Part shown: positions 56,357 to 64,000 of the stretch, one piece after another | Layout of the letters: each line of letters opens with the position of its first letter | How positions within the stretch are numbered: position 1 is the first letter of the stretch | From: Acinetobacter sp. ANC 3781 | Lineage (GTDB): Bacteria > Pseudomonadota > Gammaproteobacteria > Pseudomonadales > Moraxellaceae | Reading direction: 5' to 3' | Assembly (NCBI RefSeq): GCF_004331285.1 | Contig: NZ_SJOH01000003.1 | Location: 152,863-216,862, forward strand | DNA length: 64,000 nucleotides | Position numbers and translations under genes: made by a program | The notes under the pieces: model-generated | Database searches by the model: none | The model's input: the letters and a program-made list of their open reading frames with translations, nothing else | What the model was told of the DNA's origin: nothing

Positions 56357-59008
56357 ATGAGTTACCCGGAAATCATGGCTGATCTTTCCACTTTAACGCC
56401 CATGATGCAGCAATACATGAGCGTCAAAATGCAGCATCCTCACTCACTCATGTTTTACCGTATGGGTGACTTTTATGAGTTGTTTTTTGATGATGCGCAT
56501 AAAGCTGCCAAATTACTGGGGATTACTTTAACCCATCGTGGCAAGGCCAAGGGTGAACCTATTCCTATGGCAGGCGTCCCTTACCATGCAGCTGAAGGTT
56601 ATTTGGCACGTTTGGTCAAGAAAGGCGAAACCGTTGTCATTTGTGAACAGCTCGGTGAAGGCGATAGCGCAGGCACTCGCGGTAAAGCCCCTATGGAACG
56701 CGGTGTAGTCCGAATTATTACGCCCGGTACACTAACCGATGATGCGCTACTTAACAGTCATCAATCTTCCAATCTGGTCGCGCTTTGCATTCAACAAAAT
56801 CAAATTGGTATTGCGTTGCTGGATTTAAGCGCAGGTATTTTTAAGGTTCAACAGCTAGACTTCCAACACGAGCAACTCGCGATTGAGCTTTCCCGCTTAA
56901 TGCCAAGCGAGATTCTGGTGGATGAAGATATTGTTGATCCCAATATTATTGAGCAAATCAAAAAGCAACTTGAGTGCCCGGTCACCAAGCGTCCAAATGT
57001 CGATTTCAACGTCAATAATGCGCAAAAAACCTTATGTGATCAGTTGGCCGTATCGACACTGTCAGGTTTTGGGATTGATCATTTACCGCTTGCCAAAGCT
57101 GCCGCAGCCGCACTGATTCACTATGCCAAAGAAACCCAAAAAACGGCTTTACCGCATATCCGTTCCATTCAACTGGAACAAAGCACTGACTTTATTGCTT
57201 TAGATCCAGTCACGCGTCGCAATTTAGAGTTAGTCGAGCCATTGTTTGATCACGGCACCTCATTGTTTCAACTGATCAATGACTGTCAAACGGCTATGGG
57301 TGGGCGTTTACTCAGCCGTACCTTAATGCAGCCACTACGTGATACCAAGTTACTTGACGCGCGCCTTGATGCAACTGCAGCGATGCTCAATGGCTATCAT
57401 GAATCACCAATTCGCTTGGTGCTGAAAGAGATTAGTGATATTGAACGTGTGCTGAGCCGTATTGCTTTAGGCAGTGCACGTCCACGTGATTTAGTCCAAC
57501 TGCGTCAAGCCTGTGCGCAAATTCCTTTATTGCGCCATGCCATTCAGCCGATGACTCAGGCGAAACAATCTAGCTTAATTCAGCAACTGGATCATGAACT
57601 GGGTGATTTTAAGGGGTTATACCAACGCCTGATGTCTGCCATTGTTGAACATCCGCCGGTATTACTACGTGATGGCAATGTTATTGCAGAAGGCTTTGAC
57701 AGTGAACTGGATGAACTGCGTAAAATCCGTGATCATGCCGGTCAGTTCCTGATTGATCTGGAAACCCAAGAGCGTGAAAATACTGGGGTTTCAACCCTGA
57801 AAATCGGTTATAACCGTGTTAGTGGCTACTACATTGAACTGACCCGCGCGCAAGCTGAGCAGGCACCAGATCACTACATTCGTCGCCAGACCTTAAAAAA
57901 TGCAGAGCGCTATATCACACCGGAACTCAAGTCTTTTGAAGATAAAGTACTGTCCAGTGAGTCGCGTGCACTGGCGCGTGAAAAAATGCTGTTTGAAATG
58001 CTGCTGGATGAATTACGTCAGGACATCGGTAATTTACAAATGATGAGCAGTGCGATTGCGCAGATTGATATGCTGGCTAACTTTGCTCATCAGGCGCGTT
58101 TACGCAACTGGTCGCGTCCAGAATTCAGCCCTGAAATTGGGGTTAAAATTATCGCCGGTCGCCACCCTGTAGTTGAAGCCTTAAGCAAAACAGCTTTTAC
58201 GCCAAACGATACCACTCTAGATTTTAACCACCGTATGGCCATTGTGACGGGGCCAAATATGGGCGGTAAATCGACCTTTATGCGTCAAACCGCACTGATT
58301 ACTCTATTAGCTTACTGTGGATGCTATATACCGGCGAAATCTGCAGTATTAGGTCCAATTGATCGGGTCTTTACCCGTATTGGTTCAGCGGATGATTTAT
58401 CCACCGGCAAATCGACCTTTATGGTTGAGATGACTGAAACTTCACAAATTCTGCATCATGCCACCAACCAGTCTCTGGTATTAATGGATGAGGTAGGACG
58501 CGGTACCAGTACTTATGATGGCTTATCTTTAGCTTGGGCTTGTGTAATCGACCTAAGCAAACGGATTAAATGCCTGTGCTTATTTGCGACCCATTATTTT
58601 GAACTCACGGAACTCGGCAAAGAATCTGGCATCGATAACTACCATGTTACCGCCAAAGAATTAAATGGCAATTTAATTTTATTGCATAAAGTTCAGCATG
58701 GACCAGCCAGTCAAAGTCATGGTCTGCAAGTGGCGAAATTAGCCGGTATTCCTGCCAGCGTAATTAAAGAAGCCCAAAATCGCTTAAAGATTTTGGAAAA
58801 ACAGCAACATCGACAACTCAATAAAGCGGTACAAAATGATTTATTCAGTGGGGCGGATGAGTCTTCCATTCAGGTGATTGAACGTGTTGTGGAAGTGGAA
58901 AAAGATGTGCCTGCGCTGAATCTGTTAAGAGCTTTAGATGTCGATAATCTTTCACCCCGTGAAGCACTACAACAAATTTATGCTTTGAAAGATGCGCTAG
59001 AGGCTTAA
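56357..59008 (+). CDS. mutS: DNA mismatch repair protein MutS
   Basis: An 883-residue MutS that recognises mismatches. The mismatch-binding Phe-x-Glu is FYELFF near residue 40 ([10 protein letters not shown]); Walker [10 protein letters not shown] is at residues 632-640; the DEVGRGTST Walker B follows. C-terminal tetramer region present. Length close to E. coli (853) and Pseudomonas. Confidence 0.97.
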   Translation: MSYPEIMADLSTLTPMMQQYMSVKMQHPHSLMFYRMGDFYELFFDDAHKAAKLLGITLTHRGKAKGEPIPMAGVPYHAAEGYLARLVKKGETVVICEQLGEGDSAGTRGKAPMERGVVRIITPGTLTDDALLNSHQSSNLVALCIQQNQIGIALLDLSAGIFKVQQLDFQHEQLAIELSRLMPSEILVDEDIVDPNIIEQIKKQLECPVTKRPNVDFNVNNAQKTLCDQLAVSTLSGFGIDHLPLAKAAAAALIHYAKETQKTALPHIRSIQLEQSTDFIALDPVTRRNLELVEPLFDHGTSLFQLINDCQTAMGGRLLSRTLMQPLRDTKLLDARLDATAAMLNGYHESPIRLVLKEISDIERVLSRIALGSARPRDLVQLRQACAQIPLLRHAIQPMTQAKQSSLIQQLDHELGDFKGLYQRLMSAIVEHPPVLLRDGNVIAEGFDSELDELRKIRDHAGQFLIDLETQERENTGVSTLKIGYNRVSGYYIELTRAQAEQAPDHYIRRQTLKNAERYITPELKSFEDKVLSSESRALAREKMLFEMLLDELRQDIGNLQMMSSAIAQIDMLANFAHQARLRNWSRPEFSPEIGVKIIAGRHPVVEALSKTAFTPNDTTLDFNHRMAIVTGPNMGGKSTFMRQTALITLLAYCGCYIPAKSAVLGPIDRVFTRIGSADDLSTGKSTFMVEMTETSQILHHATNQSLVLMDEVGRGTSTYDGLSLAWACVIDLSKRIKCLCLFATHYFELTELGKESGIDNYHVTAKELNGNLILLHKVQHGPASQSHGLQVAKLAGIPASVIKEAQNRLKILEKQQHRQLNKAVQNDLFSGADESSIQVIERVVEVEKDVPALNLLRALDVDNLSPREALQQIYALKDALEA

Positions 59009-59028
59009 TTTAAAAGCGTACTGAATAA

Positions 59029-59060
59029 GAAAAAGGCTTCTAAATAGGAGTCTTTTTCAT
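59029..59060 (+). terminator. Terminator after mutS
   Basis: AAAAAGGCTTC-TAAATAG-GAGTCTTTTT, imperfect stem with T run. Confidence 0.7.
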
Positions 59061-59214
59061 TTATATCCCACTTTTAGGCAGATATTCAGTTTTTTATTAA
59101 AATTAACAGCCCTATATATAACAAATATCAATAAAAGCAATTGTTACTTACATGCATTTTTGCCTAAAATACAGCAAGAGTAATTAGAACCATATTTTTT
59201 AGGTAGCTGTCGCC

Positions 59215-59538
59215 ATGACCTTTGTTGTCACTGAAAATTGTATTAAATGTAAATACCAAGACTGCGTAGAAGTTTGTCCAGTGGATTGTTTCTACGAAGG
59301 TCCAAATTTCCTCGTCATCAACCCTGATGAATGTATCGACTGCGCACTGTGCGAACCTGAATGTCCTGCGAATGCTATTTTCTCGGAAGATGAATTACCA
59401 GAAGGTCAAGAAGTCTTTATTGAACTGAATACTGAACTTTCACAAAAATGGCCAAATATTACTCAGATCGGTGATCAACCTGCCGACCGTGAAGAATGGA
59501 ATGGTAAAACTGACAAGTTACAATACTTGGAAAAATAA
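59215..59538 (+). CDS. fdxA: Seven-iron ferredoxin FdxA
   Basis: A 107-residue ferredoxin with cysteine motifs for one [3Fe-4S] and one [4Fe-4S] cluster ([17 protein letters not shown] and [12 protein letters not shown]). The tail matches the Azotobacter/Pseudomonas FdxA type. It lies after mutS as in pseudomonads. Confidence 0.95.
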   Translation: MTFVVTENCIKCKYQDCVEVCPVDCFYEGPNFLVINPDECIDCALCEPECPANAIFSEDELPEGQEVFIELNTELSQKWPNITQIGDQPADREEWNGKTDKLQYLEK

Positions 59539-59554
59539 CAGTATTTTTAAACTA

Positions 59555-59588
59555 AAAAAAAGATCAGCAATTGCTGATCTTTTTTTAT
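59555..59588 (+). terminator. Terminator after fdxA
   Basis: AAAAAAGATCAGCAA and TTGCTGATCTTTTTT make a fully palindromic stem. Confidence 0.92.
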
Positions 59589-59682
59589 ACCTAAAACACA
59601 CATTTGATTGCAATATTTTCAAATTTTATCCCTTAATTTAGATTAAAATAGTACAGGTATCTATAAATATTTGATTTCTATA

Positions 59683-60405
59683 ATGAAGCATTTTCTAAAG
59701 GGATTAATCGGGTTCGGTTTAATCCCGCTTGTCATGATTGGATGTACGACATCTCCTCAGAAACAAGGACGTACCACCACGACTCCCGATGGAAAACGGA
59801 TCTTCATTCCACAAGAACGTATCATTATTGAACGCTCTGTTCCGCCTAAAACAGTTCCTTATGCTTATAATGCTTGGGTGGCTATAGGCGATAATTTGCG
59901 ACGCGTACGCGAATATGAAGTGTTTCTTGAACGTAATGGCGTGGGCAATATCATTCCCAGTTTTGAACTGATGCGTACAGCACGTGATTGGCAAAAATGC
60001 GCCCGTTCTCAATACATGATTCCAAACCGTGAATTGTGGGACAACCAAATTTCAACTTTGCGTGTATTTAAATATCTGGTGGCAGCCAAAGTTCTCACAG
60101 ACTTTGAAGTCACTTCAGTTTACCGTGATTTACCACTGAATCAGTGTGCCGGCGGGGCAAATTCATCTCGTCATTTATTTAACTCTGCGATCGATTTTCG
60201 TATTGGCCCTGCTTATCCTCAGGCTGAAGATTATGCTTACATCGAAAACTCCAAATTTAAATTATGCCAATTCTGGGCGCAACATGGTCAAAGCCTGAAT
60301 ATGGGACTTGGACTCTATGCTTCAGGTCAAATCCATATTGATACCCAAGGTTATCGTACTTGGGGACCTGATTTATCGCGTCATTCATCTATGTGTAATT
60401 ACTAG
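59683..60405 (+). CDS. M15-type D-Ala-D-Ala carboxypeptidase-like lipoprotein
   Basis: A 240-residue lipoprotein (lipobox VMIGC). The C-terminal domain has the peptidase M15 zinc residues: His and Asp in SSRHLFNSAIDFRI and the later His in GQIHIDTQGYRTW. Such enzymes trim peptidoglycan side chains. ATG at 59683 (MKHFLKG) is chosen because the frame before it starts only with TTG. Substrate not proven. Confidence 0.8.
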   Translation: MKHFLKGLIGFGLIPLVMIGCTTSPQKQGRTTTTPDGKRIFIPQERIIIERSVPPKTVPYAYNAWVAIGDNLRRVREYEVFLERNGVGNIIPSFELMRTARDWQKCARSQYMIPNRELWDNQISTLRVFKYLVAAKVLTDFEVTSVYRDLPLNQCAGGANSSRHLFNSAIDFRIGPAYPQAEDYAYIENSKFKLCQFWAQHGQSLNMGLGLYASGQIHIDTQGYRTWGPDLSRHSSMCNY

Positions 60406-60419
60406 GGGCTAGTTCAGAT

Positions 60420-60450
60420 AAAAAGAGATCTTGATGATCTCTTTTTTATT
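60420..60450 (+). terminator. Terminator after the M15 peptidase gene
   Basis: AAAAAGAGATC-TTGAT-GATCTCTTTTTT. Confidence 0.9.
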
Positions 60451-60537
60451 GCCCTATTTTCAATAAACCTAAAGGATAAATTGCACTCTGAATGGAAAGG
60501 TTTAAAATGCTTGCATCGCAACAAAGGTGACGAAGCT

Positions 60538-61203
60538 ATGCAAAAAATGTGGACAGAGATTGATGCTTACATCGATTCACATTTAATTCCAGAAGACCCT
60601 ATTCTTCTACAAACTTTAAAAAACACCGAAGAAAAAGGTTTTCCAGATCACCTTGCAGTCGCTCCCAATCAGGGTATGCTACTGCAAATGCTCATTCAGA
60701 TGAACAAGTGTAAGCGTGTACTCGAACTCGGTACTTTTGCAGCTTACAGCACCATATGGCTGGCTCGTGCACTGCCTGAAGATGGGTACATCTTAACCAT
60801 TGAAGGTCGCGACACACATGCAGCTTTGGGTCAAGAAAATATCGACAATGCCAAACTTCCGCAAACGATAGACCTGAAAGTTGGACGGGCAGCTGATGTA
60901 TTAAAATCCTTGCCTGCTGACTTCGAAGCTTTCGATTTCATCTTTATTGATGCCGATAAACAGAGTTACCCTGAATATTTAGAATTAAGCTTGGACTTGT
61001 CTCATTCAGGAACCATTATCGTGCTCGATAATGTCATTCGTGCTGGCGATATCATCAATCCTGAAAATCACAAACCGAGCATTGAAGGTATCCGAGAAAT
61101 GTTTGTCGCTTTACAAAACCATCCTCGAATCCTGTCTTGTACTGCCTTACAAACAGTAGGCAGCAAGGGGCACGATGGCTTTGCACTGGCTATAGTGAAA
61201 TAA
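60538..61203 (+). CDS. SAM-dependent O-methyltransferase
   Basis: A 221-residue class I methyltransferase of the caffeoyl-CoA/catechol O-methyltransferase type: VLELGTFAAYSTIWLARALP is the SAM motif, and FDFIFIDADKQSY carries metal-binding Asp. The start at 60538 follows AAGGTGA; a TTG at 60481 is less likely. The natural acceptor is unknown. Confidence 0.85.
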   Translation: MQKMWTEIDAYIDSHLIPEDPILLQTLKNTEEKGFPDHLAVAPNQGMLLQMLIQMNKCKRVLELGTFAAYSTIWLARALPEDGYILTIEGRDTHAALGQENIDNAKLPQTIDLKVGRAADVLKSLPADFEAFDFIFIDADKQSYPEYLELSLDLSHSGTIIVLDNVIRAGDIINPENHKPSIEGIREMFVALQNHPRILSCTALQTVGSKGHDGFALAIVK

Positions 61204-61346
61204 TTTGACACAAAGATCAAAAAACAATCGTACTGTTTTTTTATTTATTTATTAACAATTTACACAGACTGTCCATATAGTTATCCACAAGTTATGCGGA
61301 TAACTATGACTGATTTTTAATCACACGTTATAAACAACAATTTTGC
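61204..61346. other. Convergent gap with DnaA-box-like palindrome
   Basis: Holds the 10-bp palindrome at 61277-61307 that contains a consensus DnaA box (listed in findings). Confidence 0.5.
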
Positions 61347-62189
61347 TTATTTTACCACCAGTAACGGCACAGTTGAATTTCGGAAAATAGTCGTTGCAAC
61401 ACTGCCCAAAAAGAACTGGTGAATTTTACTGTGACTAAATGCACCGAGTACAATCAGTCGTATCTCATGTTCACTCTGATATTCAAGTATATTTTCAGCA
61501 ACATCACCATAACGATATTCCATGACCACATCTAGCCCAGCATTTCTTAAATATTGTGCAGGTTCATTTAATATTTCCGGATGGTCACCCACATAGAGTA
61601 CATGGCACTGTAACAGTCTTAACAAATCACTTTGTGCAATTCTTTTCATTAGATTGACGCAGGTGGGTGAATATTCATAGGCGAAAATAAATCGCGTCGG
61701 TGGCTTAAAGTTCTCACCTACAGTCATTACTGTACAATTTATCCCGCGAATAAAGTTTTCAACATTACTGCCAATGGGTTTATTCCGCTCTGCAGAGCGC
61801 TCCCCGACTCGACCAATAATCGCAATGTCGTCATCTCTGAGCACATTAAAACTTTGCTCTAAAAAATCGCCTTTTTCTTGTAGATGTGAAGCAGTTAAAC
61901 CATATTTTTGCTGAATCATTTCGCTAATATGATCGAGTAAATTATTACTATAATTCAGTGCCAATTCGCTTTGTTTTTGTTCAAGTTCAGCCAGCTCTTT
62001 GAGTAACATTGCATTACTTTCAAAGCCTATTACTCCACTTATTTCCCCCAAGTGATAACTGGCAGGGTAATAATCTAAAACCTGTAATAACACCAATTCA
62101 CGCTGAGTCTGCTTCGCAACCCATGCTGCAGCTTCAGCAACCGCATTTACGCATGGAGAAGAATCAATACAAGCGATTACACGTTTCAT
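61347..62189 (-). CDS. Tandem universal stress protein
   Basis: A 280-residue protein with two UspA domains (about 1-150 and 155-280). The second ends VLGAFSHSKIHQFFLGSVAT, an ATP-binding G-2x-G-9x-G(S/T)-like motif with variations; the first has GRVGERSAERNKPIGSNVEN. Usp proteins protect cells under stress and stationary phase. Transcribed alone, converging with the methyltransferase gene. Confidence 0.88.
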   Translation of the reverse strand: MKRVIACIDSSPCVNAVAEAAAWVAKQTQRELVLLQVLDYYPASYHLGEISGVIGFESNAMLLKELAELEQKQSELALNYSNNLLDHISEMIQQKYGLTASHLQEKGDFLEQSFNVLRDDDIAIIGRVGERSAERNKPIGSNVENFIRGINCTVMTVGENFKPPTRFIFAYEYSPTCVNLMKRIAQSDLLRLLQCHVLYVGDHPEILNEPAQYLRNAGLDVVMEYRYGDVAENILEYQSEHEIRLIVLGAFSHSKIHQFFLGSVATTIFRNSTVPLLVVK

Positions 62190-62330
62190 TTTATTTTCGC
62201 CTCGCTTTTCGCCGTTGAAGGCTTTAAGTCTATTTGTTACTTTTAACTTAGCACATCTCTTTCCTACTGTGCATGCTTTTATGTAATCACAACTTACGAT
62301 GATATCTATCTTAATTTTATTGAATTTTTT

Positions 62331-62948
62331 TTAATCTCGATATCGAATAAATCTGGCAGGATTGCCCGCAACGACCGCTTTGGGTTCTATATCTTTAGTC
62401 ACCATGCTATTCATTCCCACCACCGCATGCGATCCAATGCTTATGCCATCCTTCACACCCACATGTGCACCTAGCCACACATCTTGCCCAACTTCTATAC
62501 CTTGTGAACGCACTGGTTGTTGGTAAATCGGCTGCTCTAATTCCATACCATGGTCAAAAGCATACAAATGACAATATGCAGCGATGCGGACTTGATCATG
62601 TAGTTTGATCCCTCTGCGTCCACCATCAAGAATGCAGTGGTGGTTAATCGCTACTTCATTGCCTATTTCTAATGGTCCATGCAAAGTACAATCTGCTGCA
62701 ATAAAGGTATTATCGCCAATCACAATTTTTCGCCCCGGCTCGGCAAAAATATGCGCCAAGGGTGAAATGAAACAGTTTTCACCAATCTCGACCGTTTCCA
62801 TTTGCATTAAATAGGCCTGATATTCTTTTTGCCATGCTTCGGCCCAATCCCGATTTTTTGGTTTTAATGACCAATATAACCACGGCATATAATTCAAACG
62901 GTGCCTATGCTGTTCACGATATTTTAACAGTGGATCTTGTTCAGTCAT
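62331..62948 (-). CDS. Hexapeptide-repeat acyltransferase
   Basis: A 205-residue left-handed beta-helix protein (GENCFISPLAHIFAEPGRKIVIG... to GMNSMVTKDIEPKAVVAGNPARF), the maltose/galactoside O-acetyltransferase group. A basic N-terminal part of about 50 residues (RHRLNYMPWLYWSL) is unusual. It overlaps the upstream YigZ gene by 8 bases. Acceptor unknown; sugar or surface polysaccharide likely. Confidence 0.85.
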   Translation of the reverse strand: MTEQDPLLKYREQHRHRLNYMPWLYWSLKPKNRDWAEAWQKEYQAYLMQMETVEIGENCFISPLAHIFAEPGRKIVIGDNTFIAADCTLHGPLEIGNEVAINHHCILDGGRRGIKLHDQVRIAAYCHLYAFDHGMELEQPIYQQPVRSQGIEVGQDVWLGAHVGVKDGISIGSHAVVGMNSMVTKDIEPKAVVAGNPARFIRYRD

Positions 62949-63540
62949 CCTGTGGCTCTTCTACAATTTTGAGTTGTTCACGACCGCGCGTCACATCCTG
63001 AATTTTTAATGACAAGGGTTCAATTTGATGAATTTGTAGTAAAGCTTCGACCTGAACTCCCGTTGCGGTATAGTCTGCTTTAAATTCGACCTGCTGTTGA
63101 TCAAGTTCATATTGAAAGATCGACCATTCATTAAACTGACAGACAAAACTGACTTTTTTCTTTTCAATCAGTTCAATTTTTTCGGTCAGTAATAAACATT
63201 GCCCTGCACAGCCACCATAAGCGCGAACCAAGCCGCCTGTTCCGAGTTTGATACCACCGTACCAGCGATTGACCAGAACCAGAATATTGGTTAATTCATT
63301 GCCTTCAATAGTGGCTAGAATCGGCCTTCCTGCAGTTCCAGATGGCTCTCCATCATCATTAAACCGGACATTGTATCCAATTTTCCATGCCCAACATTGA
63401 TGTGTGGTACTAAGATCCTTATGAGTCTCCAAAAAATCCTTGACCGCCTGTTCATTTTCGACAGGTACAGCAATGGCTTGGAAGCGACTTTTTTTGATGT
63501 CTTCTTCAAATGAAACAAGTGAGGCAATCGTAAATGGCAT
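62941..63540 (-). CDS. yigZ: YigZ/IMPACT family protein
   Basis: A 199-residue protein with the UPF0029/IMPACT domain (KSRFQAIAVPVENEQAVKDF; DDGEPSGTAGRPIL) and a C-terminal half of the type that binds nucleic acid in structural studies. Function in bacteria is not settled. It is translated just before the acyltransferase (8-bp overlap). Confidence 0.88.
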   Translation of the reverse strand: MPFTIASLVSFEEDIKKSRFQAIAVPVENEQAVKDFLETHKDLSTTHQCWAWKIGYNVRFNDDGEPSGTAGRPILATIEGNELTNILVLVNRWYGGIKLGTGGLVRAYGGCAGQCLLLTEKIELIEKKKVSFVCQFNEWSIFQYELDQQQVEFKADYTATGVQVEALLQIHQIEPLSLKIQDVTRGREQLKIVEEPQDD

Positions 63541-64000
63541 AAATCTGACAATAAAAAAATCAATATAAAATTATAACGTGTTTTAAAACATCTGTAGCCA
63601 ACTTGAATCAGCATTTGAGCTGCAACACCCTCCAACAGATCCAGTATGCTCCAGTATGCTCCAGTATGCTCCAGTATTAGGAGCAATGAGCGCTTAGAAA
63701 AATTTACGCGAGTTAAAGTATTAATCCAATCGCTTTATGATTGAGTGAGGTAAATATATTTCATTGTGTAACTAAACTGTAAGAATTCTTTCTTCCTCGG
63801 AAACAATGTCTGAAACTATAATGGTGAAAGCATAACGTGGGCTTAGTAAACATAATTGTTGAGCCAGTTATTTATTAACTTACTTTCTATATCGAATAAA
63901 TAATTTTAATCCTATTGTTTTCTATTGAAGCAATAAATTTTTATAAATTAAATTTATATAAAAAAATTTAGTTACTTTGATTAATATAAATTAAACATAC
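63541..64000. other. Right-end gap with decanucleotide tandem repeat
   Basis: Has 3.8 copies of CCAGTATGCT (63641-63678), then AT-rich DNA with no open frame or RNA gene visible to the end of the window. Confidence 0.5.
63641..63678. repeat. 10-bp tandem repeat CCAGTATGCT
   Basis: Three full copies at 63641, 63651 and 63661 and a partial copy ending at 63678, without mismatches. It lies 100 bases upstream of yigZ. Confidence 0.9.

Noticed and set aside
63641..63678. CRISPR array
   Set aside because: The unit is only 10 bases with no spacers.

Overview
The window is a roughly 41% G+C gammaproteobacterial chromosome segment, most likely from an Acinetobacter. The evidence is the protein sequences of RecA, RimO, UppS, MnmG and BamA, the recA-recX-ffs-cpoB-lpxA order, and the mutS-fdxA and trmJ-cysE pairs. 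No species can be assigned from the sequence alone.

Positions 1 to about 9850 are the early and integration end of a lambda-like prophage whose structural part lies off the left edge. Its control region mirrors lambda. A cI-type repressor (2248-2907, +) faces a cro-type gene (1936-2136, -). Leftward from cro come a ribbon-helix-helix protein in the cII slot, a tR1-like hairpin terminator, an O-like initiator gene with seven iterons next to an AT-rich block (a probable origin), and a DnaC-like helicase loader. Rightward lies a small membrane protein expressed with the repressor, a terminator, then a second operator/promoter cluster driving a tightly overlapping early operon: a periplasmic protein, small unknowns, RecT annealase, YqaJ/lambda-type exonuclease, an HNH protein, more small unknowns and an excisionase-like gene. 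The integrase runs the other way at the right boundary, overlapping the excisionase tail to tail, with a 17-bp direct repeat between it and the host gene yrfG.

The rest is core chromosome. 9866-13112: yrfG-hslR, recA, recX. 13605-13720: 4.5S RNA (-). 14005-27309: cpoB-like gene, then the minus-strand envelope/translation block rimO, pyrH, frr, uppS, cdsA, dxr, rseP, bamA, skp, lpxD, fabZ, lpxA. 27632-30247: ntrB-ntrC behind a sigma-54-type promoter with two NtrC-like upstream sites. 30632-38454: a small Cys protein, an MhpT-like transporter, mnmG, a Met/Gln-rich secreted protein, two tandem BASS transporters and prmA. 38470-43086: DUF3426 protein, fis, purH, purD. 43133-44498: a decayed stretch with a broken membrane-protein gene and an acetyltransferase remnant. 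44499-47159: metQ-metN-metI. 47388-52641: dnaE, trmJ, cysE. 52873-63540: two lipoprotein genes, mutS, fdxA, an M15-type peptidase lipoprotein, an O-methyltransferase, a double UspA protein, a hexapeptide acyltransferase and a YigZ/IMPACT protein.

The most interesting items are the iteron origin inside the initiator gene, the five-operator lysogeny switch with unfamiliar genes in the cII and exclusion slots, the ntrBC control region with an overlapping leader ORF, a dispersed structured repeat present twice (10974-11091, 52723-52838), and small repeat structures in intergenic DNA. I found no CRISPR array, tRNA, rRNA or complete insertion sequence.
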